Notes: generated by a model not told the origin, from the letters alone. DNA of 64,000 bases from Golubevia sp. BC0850 (GCA_012976225.1 JAAVVG010000021.1:518743-582742), one strand, 5' to 3'. Counted from the stretch's first letter, positions 42,901-56,500 are shown. Numbers and translations are program-made.

Positions 42901-44616
42901 GTCGCTGAAAGAGAAAAGAAAGTGTCGGAATTGGAAAAGGAGCTAGAATCTACTCGTCAACAATTAATTTCCAAAAATCAGGAGTCAAGTTCGTCAAGTG
43001 CCAACTCAAGCTCTTCTCTTCCAAGGTCCGAAACTTTAGCCTCAAAAATGGAAACAATGGTGGAGCTTCAAATGACGATAGATGAGCAGAATCTACAGAT
43101 CTCTTCTTTGGAGAAAGACTTGAAGGAAGAGAAATCAAAGAAGAAACCTCTACCAATCCCATCTTCCAATGCCAACGCACCTCATTCTCCAGCAAGTCCT
43201 AGCAAGTTGAGGAACTCTTCAGTCTGGAGCACTGATTTTGAGGAATCTTCTTCCCCTACTTTCAACACTTACAATTCTCCAAGTAAAAATAGAAAGGCCC
43301 TACCCATTCCTGGAGCCAGTCTCAGTAGAGTCTCTTTAGGATCAGATGGGTTGAATAGAGGTGGCTCTTTAAGAGAGTACAAGAAGTACAATCCAACTTC
43401 TGATGATGTCTTCTCCACTTCCTATAAATCAAGACCTTCTCTCTTTGGTGGAGCAGGTTCAGAGAAAGATGAGGCTTCAAAGTTCGGTTCAAGTCTTCCA
43501 ACTTCTTCTTCATCAAGGTACAGTCTAGATCTAGCTTCACATCCCTTCTTGTCAACTTCAACCTCTCGTGGAGGAGCAGCTGGATTTGTCAGTGAATCAG
43601 TCATCGAAGAAGCTGTCAGATCCGAAAGGGAAGAGATTTCCAGATTGAACGCTGTCATTTCAAGTCAGAGAGCTTTAATGTCAGATTTGGAAAGAAGTGT
43701 AGCTGGTTGGAAGAATAGACTCAAGATTCAACAGGAATTGATCGAAAGACTTGCAAGTGAAGGAATGGCTAATGGAGCCGCTGGATTGGGAGTTAGTTTC
43801 GCTTCTACAAGCTCCGATATCTCCAAGAAGAGTAGAAGAAGTTCAACAAGTAGAAAGGAGAAAAAGAATACTATCACTCCTCCTATGCAAGATGTTGGGG
43901 ATCGCAGTCTAGAAGACATCGATCTCAACAGCACTATGAATCAGAAACAGAATTTGCATATGACTCCTAGAACTAGCAATAGATTGGAATGTTGGAATCC
44001 AAGCGAGAATTCTACTTTCACTTCTTCTTCTAGAACCAGAGGATCTTCAGCATTACCTTCATCTTCTTATGATAAGTTCAATTCTTTGCCTTCTCGAAAC
44101 CATCCAATCTCCAAATCAAGTGCTCCACCCTCAACAAGTACCGGTTCCTCTTCCCCATACTATGGAGCTCACACTTTCAATCGAGTTCCAAATTCTCCAA
44201 CCAAAGTTTCTGCCTCTTCAATTTTCAATCATCACGCCTCGAATTCAGCTTATTCTCCAAGTCTTTCAAAACCTGATCCTTTACCCTTACCCTCTAGTTC
44301 AAATTCCAACATCAATACTTCTTATGAATCTTATGATTATGATTCTCCAAGATTGGAGAGGAAACAATCTACCACTTCAATTCTTGAAAGAAAAGGATCC
44401 ACCAATTCTCTTCAAATCCCGCAAAGTCCTAAGAAACTGAAACCTAGGAAAACTATCGAGAATGAAATGGAAATGTTGAGGAATAGAGATGGGTATGGAT
44501 TGAAGGGTGTTAAAGATACCAGGGAAAGATTACTTGATTCTCCTGAAAGAAAGAAGAGTCTCAACTTTGATAATCTTGATTTGGGTGGAAAGAGATCTAA
44601 AGATTATTATATCTAG
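39908..44616 (+). CDS. Kinesin motor protein, kinesin-7/CENP-E or Kip2-like
   Basis: Exons 39908-40693, 40846-41346 and 41437-44616 give 1488 residues; the two introns contain no stop in the last frame, so a naive ORF call would retain intron 2. The N-terminal 105 residues are Ser-rich. The motor follows: NVVVVVRVRP near 108, P-loop AYGQTGSGKTHTM near 227-239, switch I NERSSRSH near 369, switch II DLAGSE near 408, then INKSLLTLGTVIAKL and IPYRDSKLTRLLQTSL. Coiled coil covers roughly 560-970, followed by a Ser-rich tail with two more short coils and a basic end (KKLKPRKT). An N-terminal motor with long tail fits plus-end-directed mitotic or cytoplasmic microtubule transport. Subfamily is by resemblance only. 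Confidence 0.9.
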
Positions 44617-45410
44617 TAGATCGATTTTCAGCTCTTTAATCTTCTTTCCATTCCAAGAATCAATTCAACTTTCTCTTTCCCGGTAGTTCCTCTTTCCCTC
44701 AAAAACTCAAGTGGGGTCTCGCTGGTTCGAGTCTCCAGGTAAATCTGTCGCAAGTTCTAATCATTCCTTGTCCGTTTCTAGTTAGCATGTCAAAATTTTG
44801 ATCCTCTTGTGTCTCGCGTCTTCTCTGTTTGACTTCTTTTGGACCCCTTTTCTTATTATTTTGTTTTGTTCTATTGCCTTTTTTGGACGCTTCGTTGTTC
44901 CTTTGCCTCATCTCGTCGTTAGTAATTCTTCTCAATCTATTGCTCTATTTTTTCAAGCTGTGTCTGACATGACCTGCCGTGAACTCTTGATGTGGACAGT
45001 ACTTGGTTTAATTCTGACACTCGTTGTGTCGTCATTTTTGATTTCAGGGATCTAAGAGGCTCGACCCATAACAAATATAAGTCGCAGCTATGTTTATATC
45101 ATATGAAGCTCACACTGAGATTTGTAAACCAAATCAGAAGAGGTTTCAAAGCCGGAATTGAGTCAACAGCACTCAAAAGATCGAAGAGGGAAGACTCTCG
45201 AAGTTGTCAAGACGTTTGGATAGAAAGCCCGATCAGTCGAACGAGAGGAACTGAAACGAACTTGATTTTAAAGGCGCAAAAGCTGGTTTGATGAGCTTTA
45301 CAAAAGTTAGTCCCACCCTTCTCACTGTCCTTTCCCTCGCCCGTCTGATTTCTGACTCCTCTTTCCCAAGCTTCTTTCCCGCATCTTTTTCACACTTGGT
45401 TTCCTACACT
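44617..45410. other. Intergenic, no gene seen
   Basis: T-rich 3' flank of the kinesin gene and 3' flank of F-box copy C. A plus-strand hydrophobic frame at 44798-45055 begins with TTG and has no family motif. GGTTCGAGTC at 44723 resembles a tRNA B-box but no cloverleaf can be drawn around it. Confidence 0.5.
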
Positions 45411-47862
45411 TTAGCCCCACAGGCTTGAATCTTCGAGCTTATGAGTCTTGAGATTCGGAGCAGACTTCTTGACGAGTAGATTAACCGTATCCAGTTGTTC
45501 TCCCTTCAGCGGAGACCTCAAGGTTTCGAGTAGAGGGAAGCTAAAGCGAGTCATGATGTACTGGATATGAGGGACACTGATAGGTCCAAGGTCCATATCC
45601 ACAAGGGCTGGAAAGATGGTTGGAACTTCCGATTTCTCCAGCTCATTTTCTTCTTTCCCGAACTTAGTTCTCAAGACCAACTTCTGTAAAGTCTGTGAGG
45701 AAGCTCTCATTAAATCTAGAATTTGATTAAAAGGTACATCGGGAGTGCTGGCCACGAAGAAGTATCATTTCATTTCAAGATCTGAAAGCACTGGGTAGTG
45801 GCATTCTCGAAGAAAGTATTCGTTGATTGATAGAGAGCAGGAGTTAATGTCGAGGCTTGTTTATGATGGAAAAGTAGTTGCTCTTTTCTCTAAATCTGCT
45901 TCTTCTCCGTCTTCACGTCCACAACTATCCAAACAGAGCCTTGTTAATGAAGGAGAAATAGAGTTGATGATAGGAATAACCTCTTTTGTAAAGTTTGCTT
46001 CACCTAGCAACAGTTCCGAGACCTTCTCAAACCGAGCATTGACAAAGAAGTGGATGATGGAACTAACTTTTGGTGAAAGCTTTAGAAAGTTGAGGTTTGG
46101 AAAGGACAAAACTCCTTCATTGGTAGGAACAAGCTGTTCTGATCGCCTCCTTCGATGAACGCTCAACCTAGGCCCGTTATCATGTAGGTCTATCGTCTCT
46201 AAAGATTGACCGGAAGAGAGCAGCAAGTTGAATAAAGATCCGGATGTGTTTGGAGTGGACCTGATCAACAGGATCTTGAGGGCTGGGAAGTTTAATCGAC
46301 TGAGTAAATTGACCACACTAGAGGAAGTGGAGAAGATGAATAAATAGACTCTCTAGCTGAGAAAGGATCAAGGAGCTCGAACGGACTTGAGAGATTTCTA
46401 CTTCTCCCCACACCTTGAATTTCTTCAGGGATTGGCAAGAGCCTTGAAGGATTGGGATAAGATTTGACACTACTTGTTCTTCTTCACCTTCATCATCTAT
46501 GTCCCTGGTGACCTGACTGATTTCCAGAGTCTGCAAGCTAGGAAGTACGGCTCGAGAAAAGATTTCGAGTGTTGAAAGGTCGCCTTCCTCGAGCGTTAAG
46601 AGATTGAAGATCTGGTATAATGAAGCTGCTTGAAGGTGGCTCGTCGATTGGATTAAAAGCTTCTAGGTAAATGGACTTGAGTAAAGTGTTACGCCTAAGA
46701 ATTGATGTTAGATTATCTGATGATATGCTTGAGAATGGGTTGCCACGGTATTTTGATCCGAATGTAGTATGCAGAAATTCTAGACTTGTTCCAATCCAGT
46801 CGACTAGTGAACTTGGCACACAGCTGACCTCGACTCCGGTCAAATCCAATGTGAGGACCTTCAGAAGAGACAAAGGTGCTTGGCTCGGAAATCTGATGAC
46901 CACGTCTGCTAGTTCACCTTCATCTTCCTCTTTTTCTTCTTCTTTGTCCTCTTTGTAAAGCTCTAGGTGAAGTGTGTGAAGGTTTGGGCAACTTGCGACT
47001 AGTCTCGTAAGCTCAAGGATAGGAGCACCGATGAGGACACCGAGTTGAAGATCCTCTAGAGTCTCCTTTTAAGCTTGAAACTCCTCGCAAAGCTCCAGTA
47101 GATCTTCTATTTCTTCTTCCACCTCTTCTTCTTCTAATTCTGAGTTAATGAGATCTCCAATGCTAAGACTGAGCTTAGACAAGCTGCCTCCAGTGAACTT
47201 GTTCATCTTTGCGATGAAGTTCTTGCACTCAAGCGAATTCCATCTTAAGATTCTCCATCTGTCTTTGATCACCGAAAATCTTCTTCCCTCTTTTCCTTGC
47301 GAGACTACTGAGATCGGAAAGGGGATGGTGAAGCTGACCTCTCTCAAATCCTCGGTCAGCTCCTGCAGTTAACAAAGCACCTTCTAGGACGACTTGGCTC
47401 AGAGGACTTTGATTTTTAGAATAACGGCACTCAGAAGAATCCGGTTTGGCATGAACAGAGAACTTTCCAATCTTGCCTTCACTTGCTGCACAGAGCTCTT
47501 CGATCAGATGTTCGTACTTCCTCGAAGTGGCTTCCATTAGAGATTTGTAGGTCGGTCTCCATTCCTCGTAAAGATCAGGGTTGAGAAACTTTATTTCAAG
47601 AGGAGGTTAGGTCTAAATGAATCTCTTTATTTGGATGAGAGGAGAGCGAGGCTAGACGTTTCACCAGTTGAATCGTCTCTTCCTCGCTGAGTGACTGCTT
47701 GAGCTCTGTAAGATCTAGGACTTGGTTGTTTGCTGCATCTCTCTTGATTGTACTTCTCCAATCAGTGCAGACGGCAGTGCATCTTGCGATTTGAGCAGTG
47801 GTTAAGCGGGAGAAGAGATTGCAGATCATCTCTGAAGGGAGGCTCTTGATTGGATCCACCAT
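45411..47862 (-). pseudogene. F-box/LRR protein gene, copy C, full length but interrupted
   Basis: This is the only copy with both halves: F-box from ATG 47862 (MVDPIKSLPSEMI), then leucine-rich units to about 45418 (KLEDSSLWG stop). An acceptor TTAACTGCAG near 47370 restores frame into ELTEDLREVSFTIPFPISVV. Other interruptions do not look like introns: TAA at 47071-47069 inside an otherwise continuous frame (before KETLEDLQLG); an extra A near 46600 (SLTLEEGDLSTLEIF is split); a few extra bases near 46320-46340; and TGA near 45766 where copy B has an Arg codon (DLEMK-R-YFFVAS). It is most likely a decayed gene; a heavily spliced functional gene is less likely but not excluded. Confidence 0.6.
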
Positions 47863-48012
47863 GACGCGATATTGTAGGCTGAAGAACAGTTAAGAAGAGC
47901 CCAGAATAGAATGAAAGGAAAGATAGAGCCAAATAGGAGATGGTTGTGGCTCGAAGGAAGATGAGAACGGGCGAAGAAACTTCACCTCATGCCTCGAAAA
48001 CGCAGCCTGCTC
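47088..48012. repeat. Segmental duplication, partner of 1-935
   Basis: Same orientation as the partner. Only C/T at 47110 and C/T at 47820 differ within the first 775 bases; about nine differences follow in the roughly 140 bases upstream of the start codon, then similarity is lost. Confidence 0.9.
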
Positions 48013-48528
48013 TAACTCTCGGCGGAGTGAGTGACATGAGACATCGGTTCTGACACCTCTCCCTCACCTCCCCTCCCCTTCCAACATTCCTTGGAGATTC
48101 AAGCTCCGGTGTGGAATATCGTCCAATGTATACATACGAATCTTCCGTCACCTTTTAGATCGTTCCGGTGTTGGTTGGCAACAGCAGCAGTGTTTCGTTT
48201 CTGCTTCAAACATCAACAACATCTCCTCAACATTGCCAACCCGATTGATATCAACTTTCGACATCTCTCGTTGCCTTTCAAGAATTCACGATCAAGAAAG
48301 AAGTAGCCACAGAACAACGAAGCAACAAAAGGAGGACTGACACGGCAGAGATATTCCTCTTAACAAACATTGGAATTCCTCAAACACTTCAGACGTAAGG
48401 TGCCTTCCGCTCTCATCCAGTCCAAAGAACTACTTTTCACTTCAATCTGCATCAGAACAGAAGTCCGATCAGAGGAAGATCTCTTCAACATCAGACAAAC
48501 ACCGCATCGACCCCTGTCTCTTTCAACA
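48013..48528. promoter_or_regulatory. Upstream region of the DPBB gene
   Basis: The frame of the DPBB gene is open back to 48370, but without an ATG, so this is taken as 5'-UTR and promoter. No specific site is named. Confidence 0.4.
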
Positions 48529-49841
48529 ATGCCTACCTTTCCAATGATTTCGAATTTGAATCCTCCTTTCAAATCGCTTCTACGTCTCATGTTCTTCTCT
48601 CTATTCCTTCTCATCGTCGGTCAATCTTCGTTCGCGGTCAATCTGGTTCAAGACTCACAAGAACATCACTTCTCTCATTCAAGCGGTGGATCCTCCCCTT
48701 CATCTCCTTCTCCAGATTCTTTCAGTTCTACTTCTAATTCGCCATCGTTAGAACAGAGTCCAATCATGGAAGGTCACGCTCCTGCCTTCTCTGCCAACGA
48801 CTTCTTCAAACATGAATTCGATTCTAGAGATGAAAACGAAGCGGTAGGAGGAAGTGTTTTGGGAATTCATTTCAGAAGTGAAGGAAAAGATGGAAATGGT
48901 ATGAATGGCAATGCTCAAAGTAGTCATGGAAAAGATGGAAAGGACGCTTCAGTCGTAGAAGGTGGAAATGGAGTTCATTCTAATCAAGCACCGACCCAAA
49001 TGGGATTGGGAATCTCAGATCACACGTCTCACTTGTGGTCCCGTGAATCTCATTCAATCGGACCGAAGCCTGCAAGTTCTCATCATCATCATCATCACCG
49101 TCCTGGAAAGGGTCGCCCTTCGCATCTAATTCCGTTGCCAACTTCGGAGAAGGTAGAAGTCGAAGCGGAGGGTCTTTCAAAAGAGACCGAGACAAGTCTG
49201 TCAGCTGAGAAGAGAAATAGACATAAGCACTATCGTGGAAAGGGAACTTACGTGAGTAGAGATCGTCAGACTTCAAGCTCTTCCATTGCTTTCGACTAAC
49301 CTCACATCGCATTTGATTTTGTTGACTTTTTCGCCCCAAAAGTTCAAACCTGGAATGGGAGCTTGCGGACATGGAAACAGCGCTTCAGATCTAATCGTTG
49401 CTCTACCACAATCTCAATACAAGCAACATCACTGCGGGAAATACTTGTCTGGTGAGTGCTCGTTCCACCTTCGAGCCAATCAGATCGCCTACTGATCTTC
49501 TTCGCTGTCTCTTCTTCACTCACAGTCTGTCACCAAAACAAATGCGTCAGAGTCAAAGTGGTCGATAACTGTCCTTCTTGCGACTACGGTGAGTAGCGCA
49601 CGAGGACTCAGACAGCTTTCATCACCTTGCTAAAGCGGCTGCTCTTTCTCCCTTTGGTTTCCTCTCTCTCTTTTAGGCTCTCTGGATTTGTCACCTGCTG
49701 CCTTCAGAAAGCTAGCTCCAAAGAGTCAAGGTGTGATTGGTATCAGTGTGAGTACTTGCGACCTTCCTTGCCAACTCTCTGTTTGATCTGATCTCGACCC
49801 CTTTCATTTGCCCCTTCTTTCAGTGGAGCTACACCAGCTAA
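48529..49841 (+). CDS. Secreted double-psi beta-barrel (expansin/RlpA-like) protein
   Basis: Exons 48529-49251, 49343-49451, 49526-49588, 49677-49747 and 49824-49841 give 327 residues. It has a signal or anchor segment (LLRLMFFSLFLLIVGQSSFA), a 190-residue Ser/Gly/His-rich region with a run of six His near residue 187, then a basic KHYRGKGTY leading into the DPBB domain: KPGMGACGHGNSASDLIVAL, HCGKYLS, NKCVRVKVVDNCPSCDYGSL, DLSPAAFRKL and GVIGISWSYTS at the very end. Six Cys are placed as in basidiomycete DPBB proteins related to riboflavin-aldehyde-forming enzyme and barwin. Family knowledge suggests cell-wall or extracellular action; catalysis is not implied. The domain is spread over five exons, the last only 18 bases. 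Confidence 0.85.
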
Positions 49842-50523
49842 ACGTCCGCGTGCCTTAATCTCAGATTGCAATTCCTTTTCTAAATTCTCTAGCTTTATTC
49901 AACATCTGTCTTTGCTTCCATCATTTGCCTCTCAATCTTCTTACTTTCGTTTGTTCTTGCTAATTTCTCTTCCGTCTTCTGTCACTTGTTGTTCTTCCGT
50001 CTCTCCTCTCTGCGACTTTGATAGTTGTATGATCTCTCAAGCCATTGTTCTAGATGCAGTTCTTAACAAAAACCCACATTCTTTTCTTCTTGAATCTCGC
50101 ACGCAACGTTCTTTGCTCTCCCTTCGTCTCTCGATTGTCGCTGGTTGGACCTGTTCAGATTCAATCCCTCACACAAGAAAAAGCAAGACGCGGTTCGAGA
50201 GTTTGATTAAGATTAGCAAAGAGAATGGGAGAGTAGGCCCGCGAGACAGCTTGTGAAACTATTTTTGGTTGGTATGAGAAGGTCATGAAATAAGGTGCGA
50301 GAGAACAAGAGAAACGAAAAGGGGGGAAGTAAAAACAGATGCACTTGTAAGCTTGAAGTGGAGAGCGGTGGTGCTGGTACTGACTGATAGAATTTAATAG
50401 TTGAATGAATGAGCATTGGGTGTGAGAAAAGATTTGAACAGATTTTAGGGGAACGAAACATGCTAGGGAGAAAGTTTTGAAACTTGCGTTTGATTTTGAG
50501 GGAATGGAGTTGATGTTTTGAAT
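49842..50523. other. Convergent intergenic region, no gene seen
   Basis: This is the 3' flanks of the DPBB gene and of the large ASH/MSP-domain gene. Open frames at 49912-50256 and 50213-50461 have no motif. Confidence 0.5.
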
Positions 50524-53500
50524 CTAGGAAGCAGCAGAAAGGGATGTGAAAATGACGGCGTCATTTGGAAGTTCCTCTCCAGCTTCCACGCTTTCTTCTT
50601 CTAATTCGACCAAGGCTTTGACAGTGACAGTTCTAGTCTCATCTTGGTTCTTGACTTCATGAACTCTCATTGGAATGCTGACCTCTTCGGTGGTAGCTCT
50701 GACGTGGTTCTCAGCCGCAGAGTGAGCTGCTCCAAGAACTGTGTCGACGGCGTTGGCTCGAATTCTTAGAAGAAGTCGCTTGGATTGATTTGGGGCTAGA
50801 CCAACCGTGACTAGAGATGAGACTCGCTTGAGTCTTGCTGAGGGATTCTCTTCAGTCGCTTCTGACTCATTGGCTTGAGCTGAGACGCTTTCACCTCCCA
50901 CATCACCTCCGTCTTCGGCTTCTATCGTCGGCTGAGTAAGAAGATAGAGCAAGGAAGAGATTGTCAGTCACTGATAGAGGGAAGAAGAAATTTGCTTATT
51001 GGCTCTCATATCAAAGGGCTCTTACTCACCTGTTGCTCAGAATCTGGAGAAGCCTGTCGCACACCCAATTCTTCCAATCTTCCCTCATACTTCTTGACCT
51101 TATCCGAATGACCTTTCCTACTGGCAATCTTGAGTTTCTGAGAGATATGTTCAACTTCTTCCTCTTCAGCTTTCGAAAGTGTTCCTCTAATTTCACCAGA
51201 ATTAGCAGTAGTAAGTACCAAATCCACGATAGCTCTCTGAAGCCTGAGATCATGAGGATCAACCGCCACCACGAAAGTTCTAGTCTTTGCAGTAGTATTA
51301 GTAACAACGAAGCTTTCAGCCGAAGAGAGTTTCCCAGGTTTGCAAGCTCCAAAATCGATTGAGACCGGATCGACAGTGAAGTTTGGAACTTTCCTCACAT
51401 TGGCTTTGAGGACTACGGTTTGATCGTTATCTCTATCTCCTACGTTTTCAACGACCAATCGTTCTTGGAATTGACCAGAAAGAGATGGAGAGAAAATGAA
51501 TTCAACTTCTCTCTTTCCATATCCAGGAACTACTCCATACCTTCCAGAGCTAAGCTTGATGTCACCACTAGAGATACTTCCACTCTTTCGAATGCAGTAG
51601 CGCAGGGCCCATTCACTTCGGTTTTGGATGAGAATCTTCCTAGTCTTGGTATCTCCCTTGTCCATGTGTCCAAAATTGATGTGAGGTTGACCTAGCTCTA
51701 GAAGACTCCTACAAGTCGTCGATCTGACCATCAGATCTCGGACTGGCAACTCGTCTCTGTCCATCGTCGCCATAGGAGCGAATTCTGGCGAAGTCTTGAC
51801 TAAAGACGTATCGAAGTCGGTCAATCGAAGGAAGATTCTCGAGTCTTGCTTCCTTGCATTCCCTTGAACGTGAGGTCTAGTGCTTCCATTGGGAGAGTAG
51901 AGAGCGATGACTTGATGCTCGACACCTGGTTCGATAACCAGAGAATCCGCTCTCACCAATCGACTAGAGCTGATAGCAGCACGAAGTTCCTTCAATAGAT
52001 TGATCTCCGTTCGAACGTGCCTCTCTTCAGCAGCTGGATTCCCTAAGAAGAAAGTGTTGAGATTGCTAGTCTGAGCTTCGACAGCAGCGAGCAGTTCTTC
52101 AAGGCTGAGTTTGGAAACGTCAGTCGGATCAGAGAGAACCAGCGAAGCTTTCCTCTTTCCAGTGATAGCGGGGGATCGATTCCCACTTCCATCGTCCCCT
52201 GCTGCAGTTCCAGCTTCACTGACTCCAGCGGCGGTCTTGAGGGTAGGTAGAGGCTGATTGGTTCCTCCAATCCCAAGCCCATTCTTCCGAGGTGTCTCGA
52301 AGTCGGTGTGAGTGGCTGGTGTCTTCGAAGTTGCTTTCTTCCGGACCACGCTCTTAGGAGCATCTCCTGCCTCGCTTGGAGGAGGAGACAAAGCCGATTT
52401 GGCAGACTTTGCGGCTCCAGCCTTTGGAACCTTCTTGCCTGTCTCCAAAGCTTCCAAAGCTTGATACTTCTTGCTCTTTGCTGAGATTCGTTTTTGATCA
52501 ACAGGCGGACCAGTAGCTAAATCCAGAAACTCGAAGTCTTGAATCAGTTTCCTATCTTTGAAAGTGACCGATTTCCCATAGTTGACTGTGATCCTACCTT
52601 TACCTCCTTTCTTCAAAGCAGAGAAAAGGTTTAGAGGCGCCTTGGATTTTGAAGTTGCTCCATTTCCTTTCGAAGTTCCTCCTCCTTCTCCACCAGCTTT
52701 CTTCTTTGCGAAATGACTCTGCCGCTGAGCGACCCTCCAGATTGCGTTCTCATGACGAATAGAAGCAGGAGAGTCCACAGAGATGGTTTCGAGGAAACGT
52801 TCTTTGAGGTCCGCTCCTTTTGAAGTTCCGCCTTTGATAGATCTGGGTCTGAGACCTCCGGCTTGAGCTTCAGTGTCATTGGAGGAAGTTGCTGAGAAGA
52901 CGTCAGAAGCCTCGACTTCTGCGTACCTGTTTGGCGTCCGCGTTGTGGAAGTCAGAGAAGCGTTGGAATCGTTGACCTGACCGACAGAGCTGGTTTTGGG
53001 AGGAGGAGCCTTGACGTAAAGAGTCAGATCTTCAGGATGAGCAGCAGAGAGATCTAGACTCAATTTCGCAGAAGAAGTGTTCTCTATTCCAAAGCTTCTT
53101 ATCCTAGTTGAACCGATGTTGACATCTCCGAAATCGATGAAGTTGGACCCCGTTGGAGTCAAGATTCGATAAAACAGAGAGTGAAAGCTAACTCTCTGTT
53201 GATCTACGTTTTGAGAGCGGACCTCGAAGATTTGATCGTTATGCCGGTTGAGTAAATTTGCGACTGTGATCTGTTTTCGATAAGCTTCATTGACTCTTCT
53301 CGGGAAGAAGTCGACTTTGAGTTCCACAGTTTGAAGAGGAGGAATTGCTACTTCATCTCGATACATGCTCAAAACTTTCGAGACGAATCTCAGATCAACG
53401 CGAGCTGTCAACTCAGAATGATTCTTGACAGCAATGTTGGCAGATTTGCGAGCTCCAACGTTTGCTTCACCGAAATCTACTAGCTTGGGAGAGACAGAGA

Positions 53501-56500
53501 TGAAAGAGGTGCAAGTTCGAGTATGACACAAGATGGTCTTCCTTGCTCTTCCTCCTCTGGAACGAGTTCCTCCAGATCGAGACCTAGCGTAATCCAGAGA
53601 GATTCGGAACTTGGTCTCTACCAGCTTTCCAGCGTTATATTCCTCATCTAGACTTCCTCTCGGAGGCCTATAGGATACGATAACTCTGTACTCTCCTCCA
53701 GGTCTCAACACCAGCTCTTCTAGTTGATTGTTGTGACCTTGCTCCACGTTCCTAAGTCCACTGATTCCAGCTCCTATCCGAGTAGAATGTTGACTCCTGG
53801 CAGCATTCGAAGAATTTCCTTGGGACGAAGATCCAGCTACGATCGGACCGAGTCGACTGTCTTGAGAAATGGCAGTGATGTCCGACCTCGAAGAGGCTGC
53901 GTCGTCGAAGTGTTCGCTTCCCTCGAAACCTCTCAAAGCAGAGACAGGTCCCTTAGAAGAGAGTAAGCTAGAGGAAGCTTTGTTTCGGATGAAAGAACCT
54001 GCCCCACTGGCGTGATCAGAGACGGCTTCACTGATTCCTCTACCTCCTAGAGAAGAAGCTTGAGTACTGCCATCTGAACCAGGTCCTGATCCCCATTTCA
54101 ACTCGGACCTCACAGGCCCTAGAGCGTCCTTTGGCGTCTCTCCTGCTGCGCCCCACGAAGAGGCTGAGGTCGGACTGGGTTGAGCTGCTTGGACGAAAGG
54201 AGGTGGAGATCCAGCTCTGGAGCCAGCTTGAGATGCATTGGAAGAGGCGTCAACGTCCTCATCTTCGTTTCTCCTCATCCGTGGAGCTAGAGAGGATTCG
54301 CAATGAGGTTTGATAGCTATTGGAGCTCCTCTAGCGTCTCCCGAATGAGGTGACCTAGCACCTGGTAGTTGGAAGTGAGGAGGTTCGACTCCAGAATTCA
54401 CTTGGGGATGATGAGTCGGTGTTCGAGTTAATTCCAAAGCAGCAGTAGAATGGAGTTCTAGTTGAGAAGTAGCGCTTCCACCTGGAGAGGAAGGGCATCC
54501 GATAGATCTAGATGCAGAGTAACCATCTTCGGAAGAGAGAGGTGCTCCAGTTCCTACACTCCCACTTTCGTATCCTGTGGCACCGATTAGCATCTCCGTA
54601 GAAGAAGCTGCGCTACCCGAACTATGAGGAATGAACGGAGGAGCCATCTCTTGAGACTCTTCTGCTTCATTTTGAGGAGCGAGTTCCGCCAACTGGAAGG
54701 TAGCCTCCACTCCTTTCTGAATCGAGAAGGCGACGTCTAGTAGAGTGTCTCCTGGATTCTTGAGAACCAGAAGTTGCCTAGTCCAATGTCCTCCACAGCA
54801 ATCCCCAAAGTCCAAATCGTCTCCAGAAAGAACCGACAAGACGTCGTCCTTCGCAGAACCTAGAATGTTTGCTCGTACCAAGATCCTGATAGAATTGGAA
54901 GTCTCATGGAGGTTGGTGAAAGTGATGACTTGCTCATAATCCCTGCAAGGCTCTTTCGGCTGTAGAAGAATTTTGAGATGATTTGAAGTTCTCGGAGGTA
55001 AAATCCTAGTACAGAGAGTATGCTCTTTGTTATAATCAAAGTCTTGTTCTCCTTCGATTTCACCGACTCCAGTATTGATCGCAGAAATTGCTTTGCTCGA
55101 AAGAGATCCAACCACAGAGACTGGAGATGATTGAAGCATATTCTCAGCATCCTCAAACTTTACTTGCCAGAAGCAAGGAATCTCAGCCAGATTGTGAATA
55201 GCGAAAGTCCTTTCTTCTTGCTGTCCCACCAAAATGTCTCCAAGATCACAAGTGAGTAATCCATGACGCTGAGCTTGGGTTTGATTGAATGGTTTCTTCT
55301 GATTTGAATCCGATTCTTTCTCTCTTGAGGTTCCATTCGACTTTCTACTAGCATTTGAAGACTCTTCACTTTCGACCAAATCCATACTGAGAGCCAATTG
55401 AGCTCTACAAGATCTAGCGAACAATTGAAGCTTGGTGGTTTGCATTTCCTCTCCATCTTCCGTCTCAAGTTCTCCATCTTCCTGCTCTGTAAGTGAAACT
55501 GAATTTGAAGTAGCAGAAGAGACGTTGGAGCTATAGAATGAAGGGGGTCTAGAGGAGGGGCCCGATGAAAGATTACTGGCACCAGATTCGTTTCCGTCGT
55601 CTGACCTCGGTTGAGACTGACTTCTAGGAGTAGGTTCCGATCCTGCAGAAGTTAAGGCCCAAGCTCTGAGAGTCACCGAGCCTCTGACTTCGAAAGCTGC
55701 ATGAGCACTATCCGCAGGTTCAGAAGAAGTGACAATCTCCGGCTGAGTTGAGACAGGAGCTGCTTGAGAAGAAGAGATTGAATCTTGACCTTGACTATAT
55801 GCTCGACTAGAAGTGCTCAGATCGGTACTACTACTAGAGGCATTAGATCTACTTGAGAAATGAGGAATAGATTCGAATCCAGAGGAAGGAGAGACTGCTG
55901 ATTCTGATCCTGAAACCGAAGCTGATGCCTTGTTGGAATCCTGATCTCTAACTTCCGCTTCTTGAGGAATTTGAGGAGAGATGATTTGAGTGAACTTGGA
56001 ATTGTCTCTTGTAGACTGAGAAGCGTAAAGCGAAGGTTTAAAGACTACAAAGAGATCCGTTCCGGCACCAGGTTCCAAAATGAAAGAATCTGAAGGTTCC
56101 AAGTTAGCTCCCATGTGTCTGAGATCTCTAAGACGAGCAGGAGTTAGACCACCAGCTTCAGCCCAAGCTGAACTGTTTGCAGGCCAGGTGACAGAATCCA
56201 AAGCTGAGAGAAAAGGGAAACAGAGGTCAATAAAGAATAAAGCGCAGTACGGCTTCGACATCCCGGCTGAGTTGATTTTTACTCACTATGTCTAGGAGCA
56301 GTCCTTTTCCTTCTCATAAAGCTAACTCCTCTACCTAGATCACTCTCCAATCTAACCAAAACTCTCTTGTTCTCCAATGAATTCCTAACCTTGACCAACC
56401 TCAAACCAGGAGCATGATTCAAATAGATTTCATCAAAGTTGATTCCCTTTGTTGAGAAGTTGGTTTCTGCAGTCGATTCAGAAACCGGAACCGAGATAGA

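Noticed and set aside
44714-44745. tRNA-like B-box GGTTCGAGTC
   Set aside because: No A-box at the right distance and no acceptor or T-stem pairing can be drawn.
44798-45055. Hydrophobic plus-strand ORF resembling a membrane protein
   Set aside because: Starts with TTG and is made of T-rich 3'-flank sequence.
48370-48528. N-terminal extension of the DPBB protein
   Set aside because: Open frame but begins with TTG; the first ATG at 48529 precedes the hydrophobic signal segment.
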